DNA of 64,000 bases, taken from positions 29,037,953-29,101,952 of the forward strand of contig NC_092696.1 in the NCBI RefSeq assembly GCF_964275005.1, read 5' to 3'. Under the pieces are notes generated by a model, which ran no database searches, was not told where the DNA came from, and saw nothing but the letters and a program-made list of their open reading frames with translations. The position numbers and the translations under genes are program-made. Position 1 is the first letter of the stretch. The number at the start of each line of letters is the position of its first letter. The DNA is from Diadema setosum (taxonomy: Eukaryota > Echinodermata > Echinoidea > Diadematoida > Diadematidae). Below, piece by piece: positions 25,229-36,353 of this stretch.

Positions 25229-25827
25229 CTATATTAATTATATGGTGTTCCGATTGGGCATTCAAAATGGGTTGTTCTGTTTCCTTTTATCTTCATATTT
25301 CCGCATCACCTCTTTGCTTGAAATACCTGATCGCAAAAGTGTCAAAGTGTTAATAGGGAACAGGCATATGAAAAAAGCACATCACGTCGTACTTACTTTG
25401 ACAGCAATTTTAGTTGCCGGTTTGTGACGTCATCGGCATGTTCCGTTGAGGGTAGGCGACCTAGATTTTTGATGTTCTCGTTTATCATTGTTGTCACCGG
25501 ACCAAGTATCAGTGAAGAGATTCTGTAACAATTATGAATATATATATGTGGTGGATAAGATGTACATAATATGTAAATTTTACTATGTTTACAACGTCGT
25601 GTTATGATAATAGAATAATATGTGTTGAAGCGATCCAGAGCAAACACTAATAAGATCTGAAAGAAAGATATCATAAAGAGGGGTGAAGGTTCAGGTGCGA
25701 ATTTCTTCACTTTGTCTCCCTCTACAAATTAGATTTGTTAAGATCGCAACTGCTGATCTGGAAATTAACAAACATGTCGGAAAAAAAGAACCTTAGCAAA
25801 CATGTCCGACATGTTTGTTAAAGAAAT

Positions 25828-25895
<68 letters not shown>

Positions 25896-28800
25896 ATAGA
25901 TATATATCATATCATATGCAATTGCACGTCAAGTATCACAATAAATATTTTTTTTTTTTCGAAAATCTTCCGGTCAAATGAAAACTGCGAAAATAATAAA
26001 AAAAAATAAGCTCCAAAACAAAGAGAAAAATATTCCCTACAGATTGATGAAAAAATGACAACAAATCGGATAAGAAATAAGGCAGAAATGACATTTTTAA
26101 ATTTACAATTTTTTTCGCAAAAGGTTTCTTGACCAGTCCTTGTGAATATTTAAATGACCGAGTTGATGATGTCATACCCTGACATTCTTTTATGTGTAAT
26201 ATACAGGAATTCAGAAAACAAATGTAATTTTTAGCTATTACAAGGAAAATCATGTTGCCATACTAAGATATATCAGAATTATTTGTTATTTTTTATCATT
26301 GTGGGTGGTTTAAGACAACTTTTATATTCATACAGCTGAAATACAAGATTTTTTATCTTTCTGTATATGAAATGAATATTAAAAGAATTTGTGAGAGTAT
26401 GACATCATCAGCTTGCTAATTTGAATATTCATAAGGACTGGTAATGCAATGCTTTCCGAAAAAATTGTGACATTTCAAAATGTCATTTCTTCCTTATTTC
26501 TCATTATAATTTTGTCATTAGTTTAGTGTCGTTCTGTGGAGAATATTTTTACTCTTTCTTTTGAAGTGTATTTATTTTTGGGATGGAGTTACCAACTAGT
26601 GGGTTGGGCGTTTGAAAAACAAGTTCTTTTTACATGTTTTAAGTGTATAAGACATTTGATGATAAGCACTGCCCTTATGTGGACAGTCCCCATTGAGTTA
26701 ATACGTGATAAAGTTAAAAATTACATCAGTGAAACTGATTTTTATGTACAACATGATATTCTGCTATTCACACCTGATATCAAACTCATAAAAACGGCTG
26801 GCTAGTGCGTCTGTCAAGCCTTCCATGGCGTGTTTGGAGGCGGTGTAAACCTCATAAAATGGATACCCTGCACACGGACAGAGAGTGAAGGAAAATAAAG
26901 TTAAAAAATCAAACAATCACATATAAGTTATTTTTCTATTAGGGAAAAATAGTCTATTAAACACCAGTCCTCCTCAGATGCTCCTGTCATTGCACTGTGT
27001 GTCTATTCTCTCCTTCTTTTATGACCACTCTTACCACATTGCATTCTTACCACATGCTTACCGGTACAATCCCTTGCAGTATATTCAGTCCAGGTTGCAT
27101 CTTATCATTACTCTTACATCATTGGTCATGGAATCTAGTTTGCTTGTGTCCACAATGTCACGTGTTGTAGTTCCCTTTCTCTCTCTCTCTTTTCCTTCCT
27201 AATTTCATTTCATGTCACTTGACATTTGGCTCGTTCGATTTTGTTTTATATCTGTTTGTAGATTCATTAATTCATTATTCACTCTCTTATGTATTTTTTT
27301 GAGGGTCCCATATGGCACAAGCTTTGCTTTTTATAGTGGGACCCTCCATTTCCATTCTCATTCTTATTTAATACATTTTAATACATTACATATCATAGCT
27401 AATCAAAACTAATGATAAGGAATTCTAGAAAGCACTCATAATATCGTTTTTCGTCTTTAGTTGGGGAGTCGGGGAGTAATACTGCATAAATCATCTAGTC
27501 TTTTCTATGTATTGATTGTTACTTCTGTTTTGCTCAGGTATAATTTGAAAAGAAATCCATAATAAGAATGAATATCTCTCTTATTTTCCCTAATTTCAAT
27601 TGGACCTTTCAGGAATGACTAAGGAATTCTTGGTTATATTGAACCGTATGAAATTGTGTTTGGAATGGTATTAACTCAGCTCATTTCAGTTCATCGCATA
27701 CTTCATTTTTTTTTTTCAGCAAAATAAAATTGATTCTCATTTTGGTTTAATGAGAATACAAAACTAAAACATGGTAAGTTATATAAATAAGGAGTTATTA
27801 CCTATGTTAATGCAATTTCCAATTGATCTTTTTTCTTCAAAAATAAGCACAATTTTCTTTAGAAAAGGAGAGACCCACAAATGATTAAGTGTTAGCAGAA
27901 TTTTTAGTACCAAAGTAGACTTATGTTTCACCAAAATTGAGTTTGAACTTAAAAGGCAGATAAGGTGGAAAAAGATATAATGTCACAGACGGTTATGGGG
28001 CAGTACAAACACCCCCCCCCCACCACACACAAACAAACAAACAAACAAACAAACACACACATACGATACGTAGAATTTTGAAAGCCATCATGTCCCAGAA
28101 AAGCAGCAATTCTTTGGGTTTATGCTTTACAGGTTTTTTTTTTATCATTTTTACAATTGTGTTTTTTAAAGCTAAAACGAAATTCTCTGTCGTATCTTAA
28201 ACCGATCATTACATCAAATGTGCTTCTGTAATACATTTTTAAAGCCTCAATCTATAAATGGTAGCGTATTAGCACAGATCAAAAATTCATCTTTTCCATA
28301 AAACGAGCATTATTACACTTTTCTCTCGTTGGTGAATGTAAGGCTATGTTATTTATTTTCACCAATTCTGAATAAATATGCAGTGGCGTTGATAGAAGTC
28401 GATGACGCAAAAAAGAAGAAGAAGAAAAGAAATGACATGGTTAGCGACAAAATTCACCGAGGAACGTATGATATCTATAGGAAATCCGGGCTTAATGGAA
28501 GTCATGGCATGCAATGATATTCTACCCCAACAAAATATAAGAAACGACAACAGGCAAGATGCTCAAGAATACCTGCTGGAAAGAACACAGTGTCCCACAG
28601 TGTGAGAAACACATCCTGAACACAATGGCCCGTATTCTGCTAAAATCGTATTCTCCGTTCATCAAACTTGCTAAAATCACAGGTACCTCGAATCAAGCAT
28701 AATTGGGGGATCGGGCTTTTTCATATATGGGCCCAAAACTATGGAATGGCCTACCAAAATCTCTTAGAGAAGCATCTTCCATTGATGGTTTCGAAAAGAA

Positions 28801-31800
28801 TCTCAAGACATACATATTCAATATTGACCATACCTGTATGTATATGTGTACGTATATATTGTTTGTTGGTTTATTGTCTTATCATTTTCTGTGATACTGT
28901 TGTAACGTGACACAATATGTATCTGTTCTATGTATAGCCCCTTGAGTATCATTTTTAGGTAGAAATGAGCGCTTTATAAGAGTCTCATTATTATTATTAT
29001 TATTATCATTATTATTATTATTATTATTAAAAACTTAGACCGAGTTTAAACCCACGTTTGGGTCAAAAATGGGTTTAAACCTTGAATTACAGTAGAATAC
29101 AGGCTAATATGAACGCAATATGAACACATTGTGAACACAGTGTGAAATCTCTTGACACTGTAAAATTCGAGCGTTTTAACAGTGTGAACACTTTGTGAAT
29201 CATCAATTCACAGTGTGACACAGAACGTTACCATGTGAACACTCTGTGAGAACCAAACCACACAGTGTGAAATCATCTCTACACTATTAAATTCGAGCGT
29301 TTTCACATAATCGACTATGACAGTTACCACACTGTGAACACCCTGTGGGACACTGTGTTCGTTCCAGTAGGGATTGTAGGGCTCACCCAATAGACCCACA
29401 AGTGAAGATACGTTGAGAATGCGACCCGCCCTTCGCTTCTTCATATAGGGGATTGTCTCTTTTATCATCCGCAAGCTGCCCATGAAATTGGTGTCAATGA
29501 TGTCCTGGATCTCCTCGTACTCCATGTACTCAAGAGCGTTGAATCCGGCGATGCCGGCGTTGTTGACTACGCTCGAAAAAAAGCAAAGAAGGAGAGAAAG
29601 AATCAAGTTCAGTTACGAGTCTTTGATATTCCCTATCATAATATGTCAATTTCATTCCATTCATTTTTTTTTTTACGTTTTTATATCCCATCGTTACTAT
29701 TACAAACACTTTATTTGTTGTTGTAAATAGCATTAGTTTCCTCTCATGGGGAAAAATAATCAAGAACGTTCATTCATTATCTTGGCAGCTTTTTATGGAA
29801 TTCTTTAGTTCTAAACTGTGATCAAAGACTTCATTTCTGGAAATGTATGCCAGGAAAAGCCATGACATACATTTGTATCTTCAGCACTCGGGAAGCGGAG
29901 GTGGGAGGTGAAATTCGAAACATTGTGAACACAGTGTGAAATCTCTTGACACTGTAAAATTCGAGCGTTTTAACAGTGTGAACACTTTGTGAATCATCAA
30001 TTCACAGTGTGACACAGAACGTTACCATGTGAACACTCTGTGAGAACCAAACCACACAGTGTGAAATCATCTCCACACTGTTAAATTCGAGCGTTTTCAC
30101 ATAATCGACTATGACAGTTACCACACTGTGAACACCCTGTGGGACACTGTGTTCGTTCCAGTAGGGATTGTAGGGCTCACCCAATAGACCCACAAGTGAA
30201 GATACGTTGAGAATGCGACCCGCCCTTCAGCACTCGGGAAGCGGAGGTGGGAGGTGAAATTCGAAACATAGAGCTAAGCTGGAACTTGTTCAGCGATACT
30301 TAGTTGCCATTTTGATAAGCGCTAAGCGCATTTTGAAAAACTGGGATTGTAAGTAAAATTGATATAGCAAACCATGTTCAATTTAGCTTTAATAGTTAAA
30401 GATAAAAAGAAGGTAGAAGAGGTTTCACAAAAAACTCAAATAAAACAGTTACATTTACATTTGAAAAGATTGAGTGCAAAACAAGTTAACCCCACTCTTG
30501 CCGATTCCAGATGTTTGCAATTAAAGCTACTGAAGATAAAGAAATGATAAGAAAACATAGGATATTTCTTACACAAAAATATTTTTAACATAAAAGCATT
30601 TCTTATTATGTAACAAGCTGAAATGATTTAGTTTGCTGTTTGCAATGATGGACTTAAAATGTAAGACCTTTGAATACTGTCTGACAATGGTCTGTTTTCC
30701 GATCACACTCTCCGTTTCTTCTAAGGTCTTCCTTTTTTTTTTAATATAGAATAACTGTAATTTGTGTAATGGAATATTAGGAGTGTATTCAATATTAGAT
30801 TTAAAGGTTAAGTTGCAGTAGGAGTTAGTTGTTTTTTTTTTTTAGAGAGGAATACTTAATGTTTCTTGATATTGTTTTCTTTGTGTTGATAAATTAAAAT
30901 GTTGGATTTCAGAGATAGAAACACACGTACGTATGCTTATAAAATGTGTATATGATAATAATATTATATGAATTGAATTGTGCTTCTTTATGTGGTAAGT
31001 ATTGTCAACGGGGTAATATAAATTGGGTTGTACCCTATAGGTTTGATTAGCATATATTTTTGAAATTTGATGATATCATTATGGTAGTTGTAATTACATT
31101 GTATGTGCATGAATATAATTACACCTATATATCAAATACATTATGTAGGCCTATATGTGTATATGTTTGTATGTATATTGTATGTAAGTGTGTATGTTTG
31201 CATTTGAGTATTATTATTTTTTTTTTTATATGTCATCAATGAAAATCAAATTTCAATGAATGGGCAGACAATAAATACTCATATCATATCATATCATATC
31301 AAAAGTGATACAAGTACTCTAGTACTCACATAATGGGAGCGGTGATTGATATCATTACGTCCCAATGCTTCCACTGACCTGTAGGCCTATAAGCATCTCG
31401 TTATCTTTCGTTCTGACTCGAAAGCAAACCGAGCACGTATTAAAAAAATTGTGACGTGCAGACTGCAGCTTCTCTTCTCATTTGTGTATTTGATTGCGAC
31501 CAAAAACAGTACAAGCTGAAAACATTTGAAATGTCATGTCTTTCTCAGTTTAGCTCCGGTATTGACGAATCCGTCTACTGTAATTATACCAATGCATTGG
31601 GAATTAAATTATTGGAGAACATCATTGAAACTCATAGTGCGGTTCACCAGCCATGACGTCAGGGACCGTGTGTTCTATGCAAACAGAAATTCATGAGAGA
31701 TCTGCAACGAGATCCCATCTATCATTCAGGAAAGCCATAACAGGCCGAGATCGGATGTCTCGGCTGAAGTCAAAGTTCAAAAGTGGATGTTAAAGTATTT

Positions 31801-34800
31801 GGACCTACAATGTAAGATAGCCGCATATGGGTCTCAGCGTTGCCGAATGTCCCGCATTGCCAAGAATGTCATTATAAATGCCATGGGGTGTTAGACTTGA
31901 AGGTAAGACAAACCAACCAAATGTGTATACCAACCAAATGTGTATACCTTTTAAAGAGGATTCGACCTTGTATATCTCAGAATGAAGCGCTGATACTGTA
32001 TAAAACTTTGATACAATGTCATTTGGATTATTGTGATGGAGTTTGGGGAAACACTGGAAAGGGGTACATTGCACAGTTAAACCTATTACAAAAAACGAGC
32101 ACTTAAGATTGTGCTTATGGTGAATAAAAGATATCCAACTGAACAACTTTTCCACCAACTCAAGATTAATAAAGTCACAGAAAGGATTAATGAAAGAATG
32201 ATACTTTTTATGCATAAAATTTTATACGGTATGGTTCCTGATTATATAAGTCGCAGGTTTATTTTTCAAAATCCTCATTATGTTACACGGAAGTCAGAAT
32301 ATAGCATCTGTGTTCCTCGAGTTAAAACAAACTATGGGAAATAGAACAAAACAAACAAAACAAACTATGGGAAATTAGGATACAGGGGAGCAGTGGCCTG
32401 GAATAATCTAACCACTGATCTCAAAAGTATAAGATTTATATCTATTTTCAAGAAAAAAATAAGAAATTGTTTAGAATGGCATGAAAGATAAGTCATATAT
32501 ATAATTTTTTTGAAGTATTGATTATAACTTTATATTGATATTTCAATGGATTTTTAGGTATAAATGAAATGTTTTTGGATGTCTGGAGGGGTATATACAT
32601 GATCTGGGAGGGTGGGACCGTGATATCTTTGTTATATCTATGTTCATTCTGTGATTATTGTGTAGATTTGTGTTATGAAAATCATCATGTTAAACCTTAC
32701 TTTTGTGAATATAGTGCAACAAATGTCGATGTTTTTTACTTAAATCATTTCTTATCAAATTCGTCGGTTGAGAATGATAAGGGCGTTAAGTTGTCACAAA
32801 ACCCATAGTGTTCGAGACAACTTAACGCCCTTCTCATTCTCAACAGATGTCATGTTAATATGATTTTTGTACACTGATTCACAGCCCCATTGAAAAACAG
32901 CATATTTGCTGATTGGGCTTTTTATCCGTGGTGAGATAAAATGAATGAAATGAAATTAAATGAATTTGCAGATGAAACAAAACCCTTGCTTTCATGCTTC
33001 AAAATAGTTGTAGATATAATGCTAAAGTTGTTAATACGTTTAATCAAAGTTAAGTCCCGTTAAATATACAGAATGTGAACAATAAAATTGTTTCTTGAAT
33101 AAACCATCTACAGTAATGGTTTAGTGACAAAAATCGCGATGTCTCCTTTAGAATTTGTTGCCACATTTATATGGTAGGATGTTAAATAATGACATACACA
33201 TATGAATCAAATGTGACAACTCTAACATTTTTAAATCACTGCTCCCAATGGTAAACATATACCTTCAAAAATGGAGACTCTCATCCATTGTCAGGTTGTT
33301 GTTACTGCTGTAAGCAGCTAGTTCAAGAACACGTGCCATTCCACTCTACATAAGTATGTTAGTGTGCTTTGGGTCAAGGTTATATAGATAGTGGACATCA
33401 AGGCTTTCTTCAAATCATCATCACTTCATCTGTGAAACTACTGTATGGTGGTACATTGTGTGTCTTGGTTATTCATTTCGTTTCATCTTGACTCGATATC
33501 TTTTGCGAGTCAATTTTGAATCGCTGCAGAGCGGTGTCAATTGTACATACTCCCCATATAGTGATTTTGTGCAAAACGTCTGAACACATCTTGTTTTCAT
33601 TTTGCATGTTTTGTATTCGTCAGGCCTCTGCTATCTCCACTTTCTTGTAATTGCCATATGGCATATCGTAAGAAGTGACTGCATTCCACTGAAGAAATTT
33701 CAAGTTTCGACTATGTTGCCATGGCACTAGAAATGTTTACACTATATGACATTAATACGAGCGACTTCTCGTTTCTCCTATCTGTTTTTCTTTCCCTACG
33801 ATCTTGACAATAAGGCACAAATCTTAAAGGGAGGGTATAGTATTGATCAGATGAGGATTAAGCATTTAACTTTTTACTTAGAGGAGACCTCTTTATGAGA
33901 GAGCATACAATTCTAAGAGGAATTCAATGTTGTTGTTTTTTCATGAAAATCGGCTTTGCAATGGCTGAGATATCCAAAAACAAAGTTAAACAAAGCGATC
34001 AAAGCGATAAGTCCCACCTTTTATTAGGATCGCTTAATTTGTTTTTATACATCTCAGCCATTCGAAAACCAATTTTCACCAAATAAACTTTGACTGCTTC
34101 TTATTTATGTTTCCATATTTCATAAATTATTTTGAATTATCTAAAAAAAAAAGTCATCAAAAAACGTTGGTAAGTTGAAGCCCTAACTCAACTGTCACTG
34201 TACCAGCCCTTTAAACAGGAGATGATTACTTCTTTATTTTAATGTATACATGGTAAATACCTCTGTTTTATCTTCACCTTTGGTTGCATTTATACATTGA
34301 TAGTGTGTAACCTTGAACAGTTATGTTCACCGTTATTTCATTTGTTTTTATACTGACGTTGGTATTTTTTCATTACTTTTTTTTATACCTTTCTTGCATT
34401 TTTAAGTTTGGGCATTACATACCCTGATACTTTTGGGCAAGCTATCAAATTGGTACAACAATATCATTTTCATTTATTTTATGTCAGAAATGAGTACACA
34501 TATCATGCTCAGGAATCTCTGTGAACAGATACCATGATAAAAAATAAATTTCTAAATTGGGAATGTAAAAGATGTTTATTACAACATTTTCCGGTTTACT
34601 GAACACAGCTAAGAGACTATGATGCTATTGCTTTATTTGAGAACTATTCAAAGTATAATGAAAAGAGAGACAGAAATTTTTAATATGAACAATTTTCTGA
34701 GGAAGAAAGTTTTTACAATTGAATATTGTTGGCCTCGTGAAATATCAAGTGGAAATCAAACAAACATTGACAAATCATGACTGAGAACACTTCGAGAATG

Positions 34801-35615
34801 AACTACATGTTTTTGATCTGAATGAAGCTAGAATTGACCGCTTTATTTCAGAAAGTGGTACTTTCCATTTACTCATTAATTCAAAGAGAGCAAGTATCGT
34901 TTATATTATTCCTTCTTTCATCGATACAAAGATTAAATATCATATCGTGAAGGTGAGTGATGTTACATAATGCACACCTTTTTATTTTCCGGTATGTATA
35001 CATAATTTATCTTTATTAGTTTGTTAACTATCGTTTATATTTCGTACTTTGGGATGTATATATCCTTATTATAGAATTCCCTATCATATTTGTACTTTCT
35101 GTTATATTTTGTTGGAAGAAAAAAATGAGAATGAAATAAATGAAATGAAATGAATTGAATTGAATTGTTGAATTACAGTGTCATAAAACGACCTCATAGA
35201 AGCACTGAAATGGCGTGATGAAGTAATATCTTCTACGAATAAGCGTCCTTAACATGACTATCAGACCTTTGCTAAACTGACAGCGAATACTGGCTAGGCC
35301 TATATTATTCTGCAACATGCATCATATAGAGGATGCGTTAGCTTATTTACCCAAAGTGTCTATTCGACCATGGTCTTCAATGACCCGCTTCACTGCTCCT
35401 TTTACAGAAGCAAGGTTCCTAACATCGAGCTCTTGAAGGAAAAGCGTCTTGTTCAGGCTGTCACCAGCTGCCTCCAACAACTCGTCCTTCTTTTTCAGGT
35501 TTCGCATGCTGGCGTAAACAAGGTAGCCTTTCGCAGGGTCCCGGGCAAGTCTGGCGGCAATCGACAGCCCAATGCCGGTAGAACAGCCGGTGACCAGTGT
35601 AACTTTCGCCGCCAT
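21169..35615 (-). CDS. SDR-A: 17-beta-hydroxysteroid dehydrogenase type 1 / retinol dehydrogenase 8-like
   Basis: A classical short-chain dehydrogenase/reductase, predicted to oxidise or reduce steroid or retinoid alcohols with NADP(H). Exons in order are 35351-35615, 29387-29566, 26774-26867, 25397-25522 and 21169-21430, totalling 927 bp and 308 aa. All have GT-AG borders and the phases join cleanly. Motifs seen are cofactor-binding TGCSTGIG (9-16), Arg38 after the second strand (YASMRN, the NADP-type position), DV at 64-65, NNAG (90-93), Asn115, catalytic Ser143 and YTASK (Tyr156, Lys160). The C-terminal part (YRYADPTGMKW) matches the HSD17B1/RDH8 ending rather than other SDRs. The position that is usually PGPV reads LGPV here. 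Introns of 1-6 kb are full of mobile elements. The paralogue SDR-B lies 12.8 kb upstream in the same direction. Substrate cannot be told from sequence; the family call is firm. Confidence 0.93.
22111..23082 (+). mobile_element. TTAA foldback MITE, family T1, split by a T2 insertion
   Basis: Left part 22111-22155 and right part 22714-23082 belong to the family seen at 57675-58064. The right part holds the family's paired blocks (tttatttgatgaaaatcggg and ctcagccatttcaagaccaa). The T2 element occupies 22160-22709. Lies in the SDR-A downstream half, intron 4. Confidence 0.7.
22160..22709 (+). mobile_element. TTAA foldback MITE, family T2, nested in T1
   Basis: Ends AGGAGATATCCAGTCC and GGACTGGATTTTCCCTT, flanked on both sides by TTAA (22156-22159 and 22710-22713), as expected of piggyBac-type insertion. 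The rest of the T1 host continues on either side. Confidence 0.75.
24485..24570 (+). mobile_element. hAT-like terminus
   Basis: CAGGGCTCGACATAACTTCC resembles the terminus at 6490. Only the left end is readable before the (TA)n. Confidence 0.3.
24598..24683. repeat. (TA)n microsatellite
   Basis: About 85 bp with one interruption (tatacata). Other long TA tracts: 5438-5464, 24882-24935, 25183-25221, 25830-25871 (then TG), 40361-40410, 41352-41398, 50899-50950, 51618-51674, 52873-52932. Confidence 0.9.
24731..24830 (+). mobile_element. Penelope-like or LINE 3' tail
   Basis: Small hairpin GGCTA..TAGCC followed by GAAAGCTC, then AATAAAGGC and later GCAAGTTTT. Shares this order with 42163-42250. 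Flanked on both sides by long (TA)n. Confidence 0.4.
24936..25182 (+). mobile_element. 247-bp MITE with GAAGAG ends in (TA)n
   Basis: Inverted ends GAAGrGTTTGTTTGCAAAAA and CCGATAAGTCCAT over about 33 bp. It sits in the middle of a TA microsatellite, with TA repeats starting at the first base on each side. SDR-A intron 4. Confidence 0.8.
25397..25522 (-). CDS. SDR-A exon 4 (xGPVxT loop)
   Basis: 126 bp, reading ISSLILGPVTTMINENIKNL to RQLKLLS with a split Lys codon. Acceptor ttctgttacag, donor gtaagt. The substrate-loop motif is LGPV where SDR-B has PGPV. Confidence 0.9.
26020..26525. mobile_element. Decayed foldback element
   Basis: aaatgacatttttaaatt and accagtccttgtgaatattt on the left match, inverted, aatattcataaggactggta and catttcaaaatgtcatttct on the right. 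SDR-A intron 3, just upstream of exon 4. Confidence 0.5.
26774..26867 (-). CDS. SDR-A exon 3 (YxxxK)
   Basis: 94 bp, reading YPFYEVYTASKHAMEGLTDA to FYEFDI. It carries the catalytic YTASK. Acceptor gtgtgcag, donor gtgtga, which is weaker than those of the other exons. Confidence 0.9.
27301..27400 (+). mobile_element. LINE 3' UTR hairpin and tail
   Basis: Hairpin gagggtcccatat...gtgggaccctc (27301-27346) followed by T-rich tail with attttaatacatt repeats. Confidence 0.3.
28573..29370. mobile_element. MITE with GAACACAGTGTCCCACAG ends, with nested insertions
   Basis: Inverted ends at 28573-28605 and 29338-29370. The right part is rich in short cacagtgtgaac palindromes. The interior is interrupted by a second MITE (ends GGCCCGTATTCTGC near 28627 and CAGTAGAATACAGGC near 29090), which in turn holds a LINE tail with (ATT)n. 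The right terminus is 10 bp from the SDR-A exon 2 donor. Confidence 0.6.
28690..29032 (+). mobile_element. LINE 3' end (L2/CR1-like) with (ATT)n tail
   Basis: Reads GDRAFSYMGPKLWNGLPKSL then REASSIDGFEKNLKTYIF, the typical C-terminus of CR1/L2-clade reverse transcriptases. A 3' UTR follows (gcgctttataagagtctc) and a (ATT)n tail. 5'-truncated; intron 2 of SDR-A. Confidence 0.75.
29387..29566 (-). CDS. SDR-A exon 2 (NNAG, catalytic Ser)
   Basis: 180 bp, encoding VNNAGIAGFNALEYME through RILNVSSLVGLLG. Donor gtgagc at 29381-29386. Only 10 bp past the donor the terminus of a MITE begins, so intron 2 starts almost inside a transposon. The last 48 bp and the donor are duplicated 794 bp away in intron 1. 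Confidence 0.93.
29921..30228. repeat. 308-bp duplication carrying the end of SDR-A exon 2
   Basis: Copy of 29127-29434, offset 794 bp, with two differences seen. It contains 48 bp of exon 2 (30181-30228) and its donor (30175-30180) but no acceptor. A 45-bp block (cttcagcactcgggaagcgg and on) occurs at both edges, 29879-29923 and 30225-30269. Confidence 0.88.
31050..31305 (+). mobile_element. LINE 3' tail
   Basis: Ends aatgggcagacaataaatac followed by (tcata)n. Resembles CR1-like tails with a short tandem end. Confidence 0.35.
31915..32965 (+). mobile_element. 5'-truncated LINE (CR1/Jockey-like) with decayed RT C-terminus
   Basis: Two overlapping frames, 31924-32106 and 32104-32344, encode LKRIRPCISQNEALILYKTL.., LDYCDGVWGNTGKG and LQLKINKVTERINERM-like peptide, which is the thumb/C-terminal region of non-LTR reverse transcriptase. 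A third stretch (GAVAWNNLTTDLKS) follows 32388. There is a frame break near 32105, and a short repeat (acaaactatgggaaat, 32328 and 32361) breaks it again. Ends in a (tgaaa)n tail near 32965. Confidence 0.75.
32767..32844. repeat. 29-bp stem hairpin
   Basis: gttgagaatgataagggcgt and taagttgtc (32767-32795) pair with 32816-32844 with one mismatch across a 20-base loop. Lies in the 3' region of the LINE remnant. Confidence 0.7.
32965..33275 (+). mobile_element. TTAA foldback MITE, family T3 (left end lost)
   Basis: Starts within the element (tttgcagatgaaacaaaacc) directly after a LINE A-rich tail, and ends near cactgctcccaatggtaaac. Same internal landmarks as 54455-54830. Confidence 0.6.
33824..34214 (+). 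mobile_element. TTAA foldback MITE, family T1
   Basis: TTAAAGGGAGGGTATAGTAT at the left and tgtaccagccctTTAA at the right. Inner inverted blocks tgaaaatcggctttgcaatg / cattcgaaaaccaattttca. SDR-A intron 1. Confidence 0.75.
35040..35170 (+). mobile_element. LINE 3' tail
   Basis: Ends ttggaagaaaaaaatgagaa followed by (tgaaa)n/(tgaatt)n, like 415-465. Only the tail is left. Confidence 0.45.
35351..35615 (-). CDS. SDR-A exon 1 (start codon, Rossmann beta1-beta3)
   Basis: 265 bp, 88 codons plus one base, starting MAAKVTLVTGCSTGIG. Donor gtaaat splits a Val codon that completes with exon 2. About two thirds of its residues (59 of 88, hand count) match SDR-B exon 1. Confidence 0.93.
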
Positions 35616-36027
35616 TTCAACCTGTCTGGATGAATATGATTACTATAATAATGACATGAACAAACAAAAACGGTGTTTTCCCCACAGCTTTAGGGCTCAT
35701 CGAATTATAGTGACTGATGAGTATTATCTCAACATGCTCCAGCGTCGGAGACTACTCTTTGCATCTTGTAAGTTTGTCAAAAAATATTCCGAGGTATTCT
35801 GAGCAATGAGATTCATATTATTATATTCAATAGAGAGAAAGACACATTATGGTCAATATACGATAAGGGCTCACAGTGCATCCTCTATTTACACTGAGAT
35901 TACTAAACGTCAGGATAAACCCTAAATTGTGTATATAATGGAATGAAGCATCTAACTAAATCCGTATGTGCAATTTATATTACACATGCCAAATACACAT
36001 TCAAACACACACAAACAGACACATAAA

Positions 36028-36353
36028 GGCCCGAATTCTCAAAGGTGGTACAAATGAAACCATGGTTCAAACCACGGACAAAAACCATGGTGCGCCAAGT
36101 GTCGCACAGAATATTTCGTTACGAAATTGGTCATTTCGTCGACAAAATGACCGTTTCCTTAACGAAATTATAATTTCGTGGACAAAATGCTCATTTAGTC
36201 ACACAATGTTGACATTTCGTTACAAAATAATCATTTCATGGACGAAATGACCGATTTCGTAAAGAAATATTCCATGCGACACTTGGCGCTCCATGGTTTT
36301 TGTCCATGGTTTAAACCATGGTTTCATTTGTACCACCTTCGTGAATTCGGGCC
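36028..36353. mobile_element. MITE with GGCCCGAATTC ends
   Basis: Second copy of the element at 17759-18064, 326 bp, with one more internal ACGAAAT unit. AAA lies on both sides. Just upstream of SDR-A exon 1. Confidence 0.82.

Noticed and set aside
28021-28060. Possible CRISPR-like short direct repeats
   Set aside because: Simple (AAAC)n/(CA)n microsatellite in an animal genome.
30002-30193. Frame reading MGLLGEPYNPYW in SDR-A intron 1
   Set aside because: It is the duplicated end of exon 2 read on into its intron, not a separate gene.
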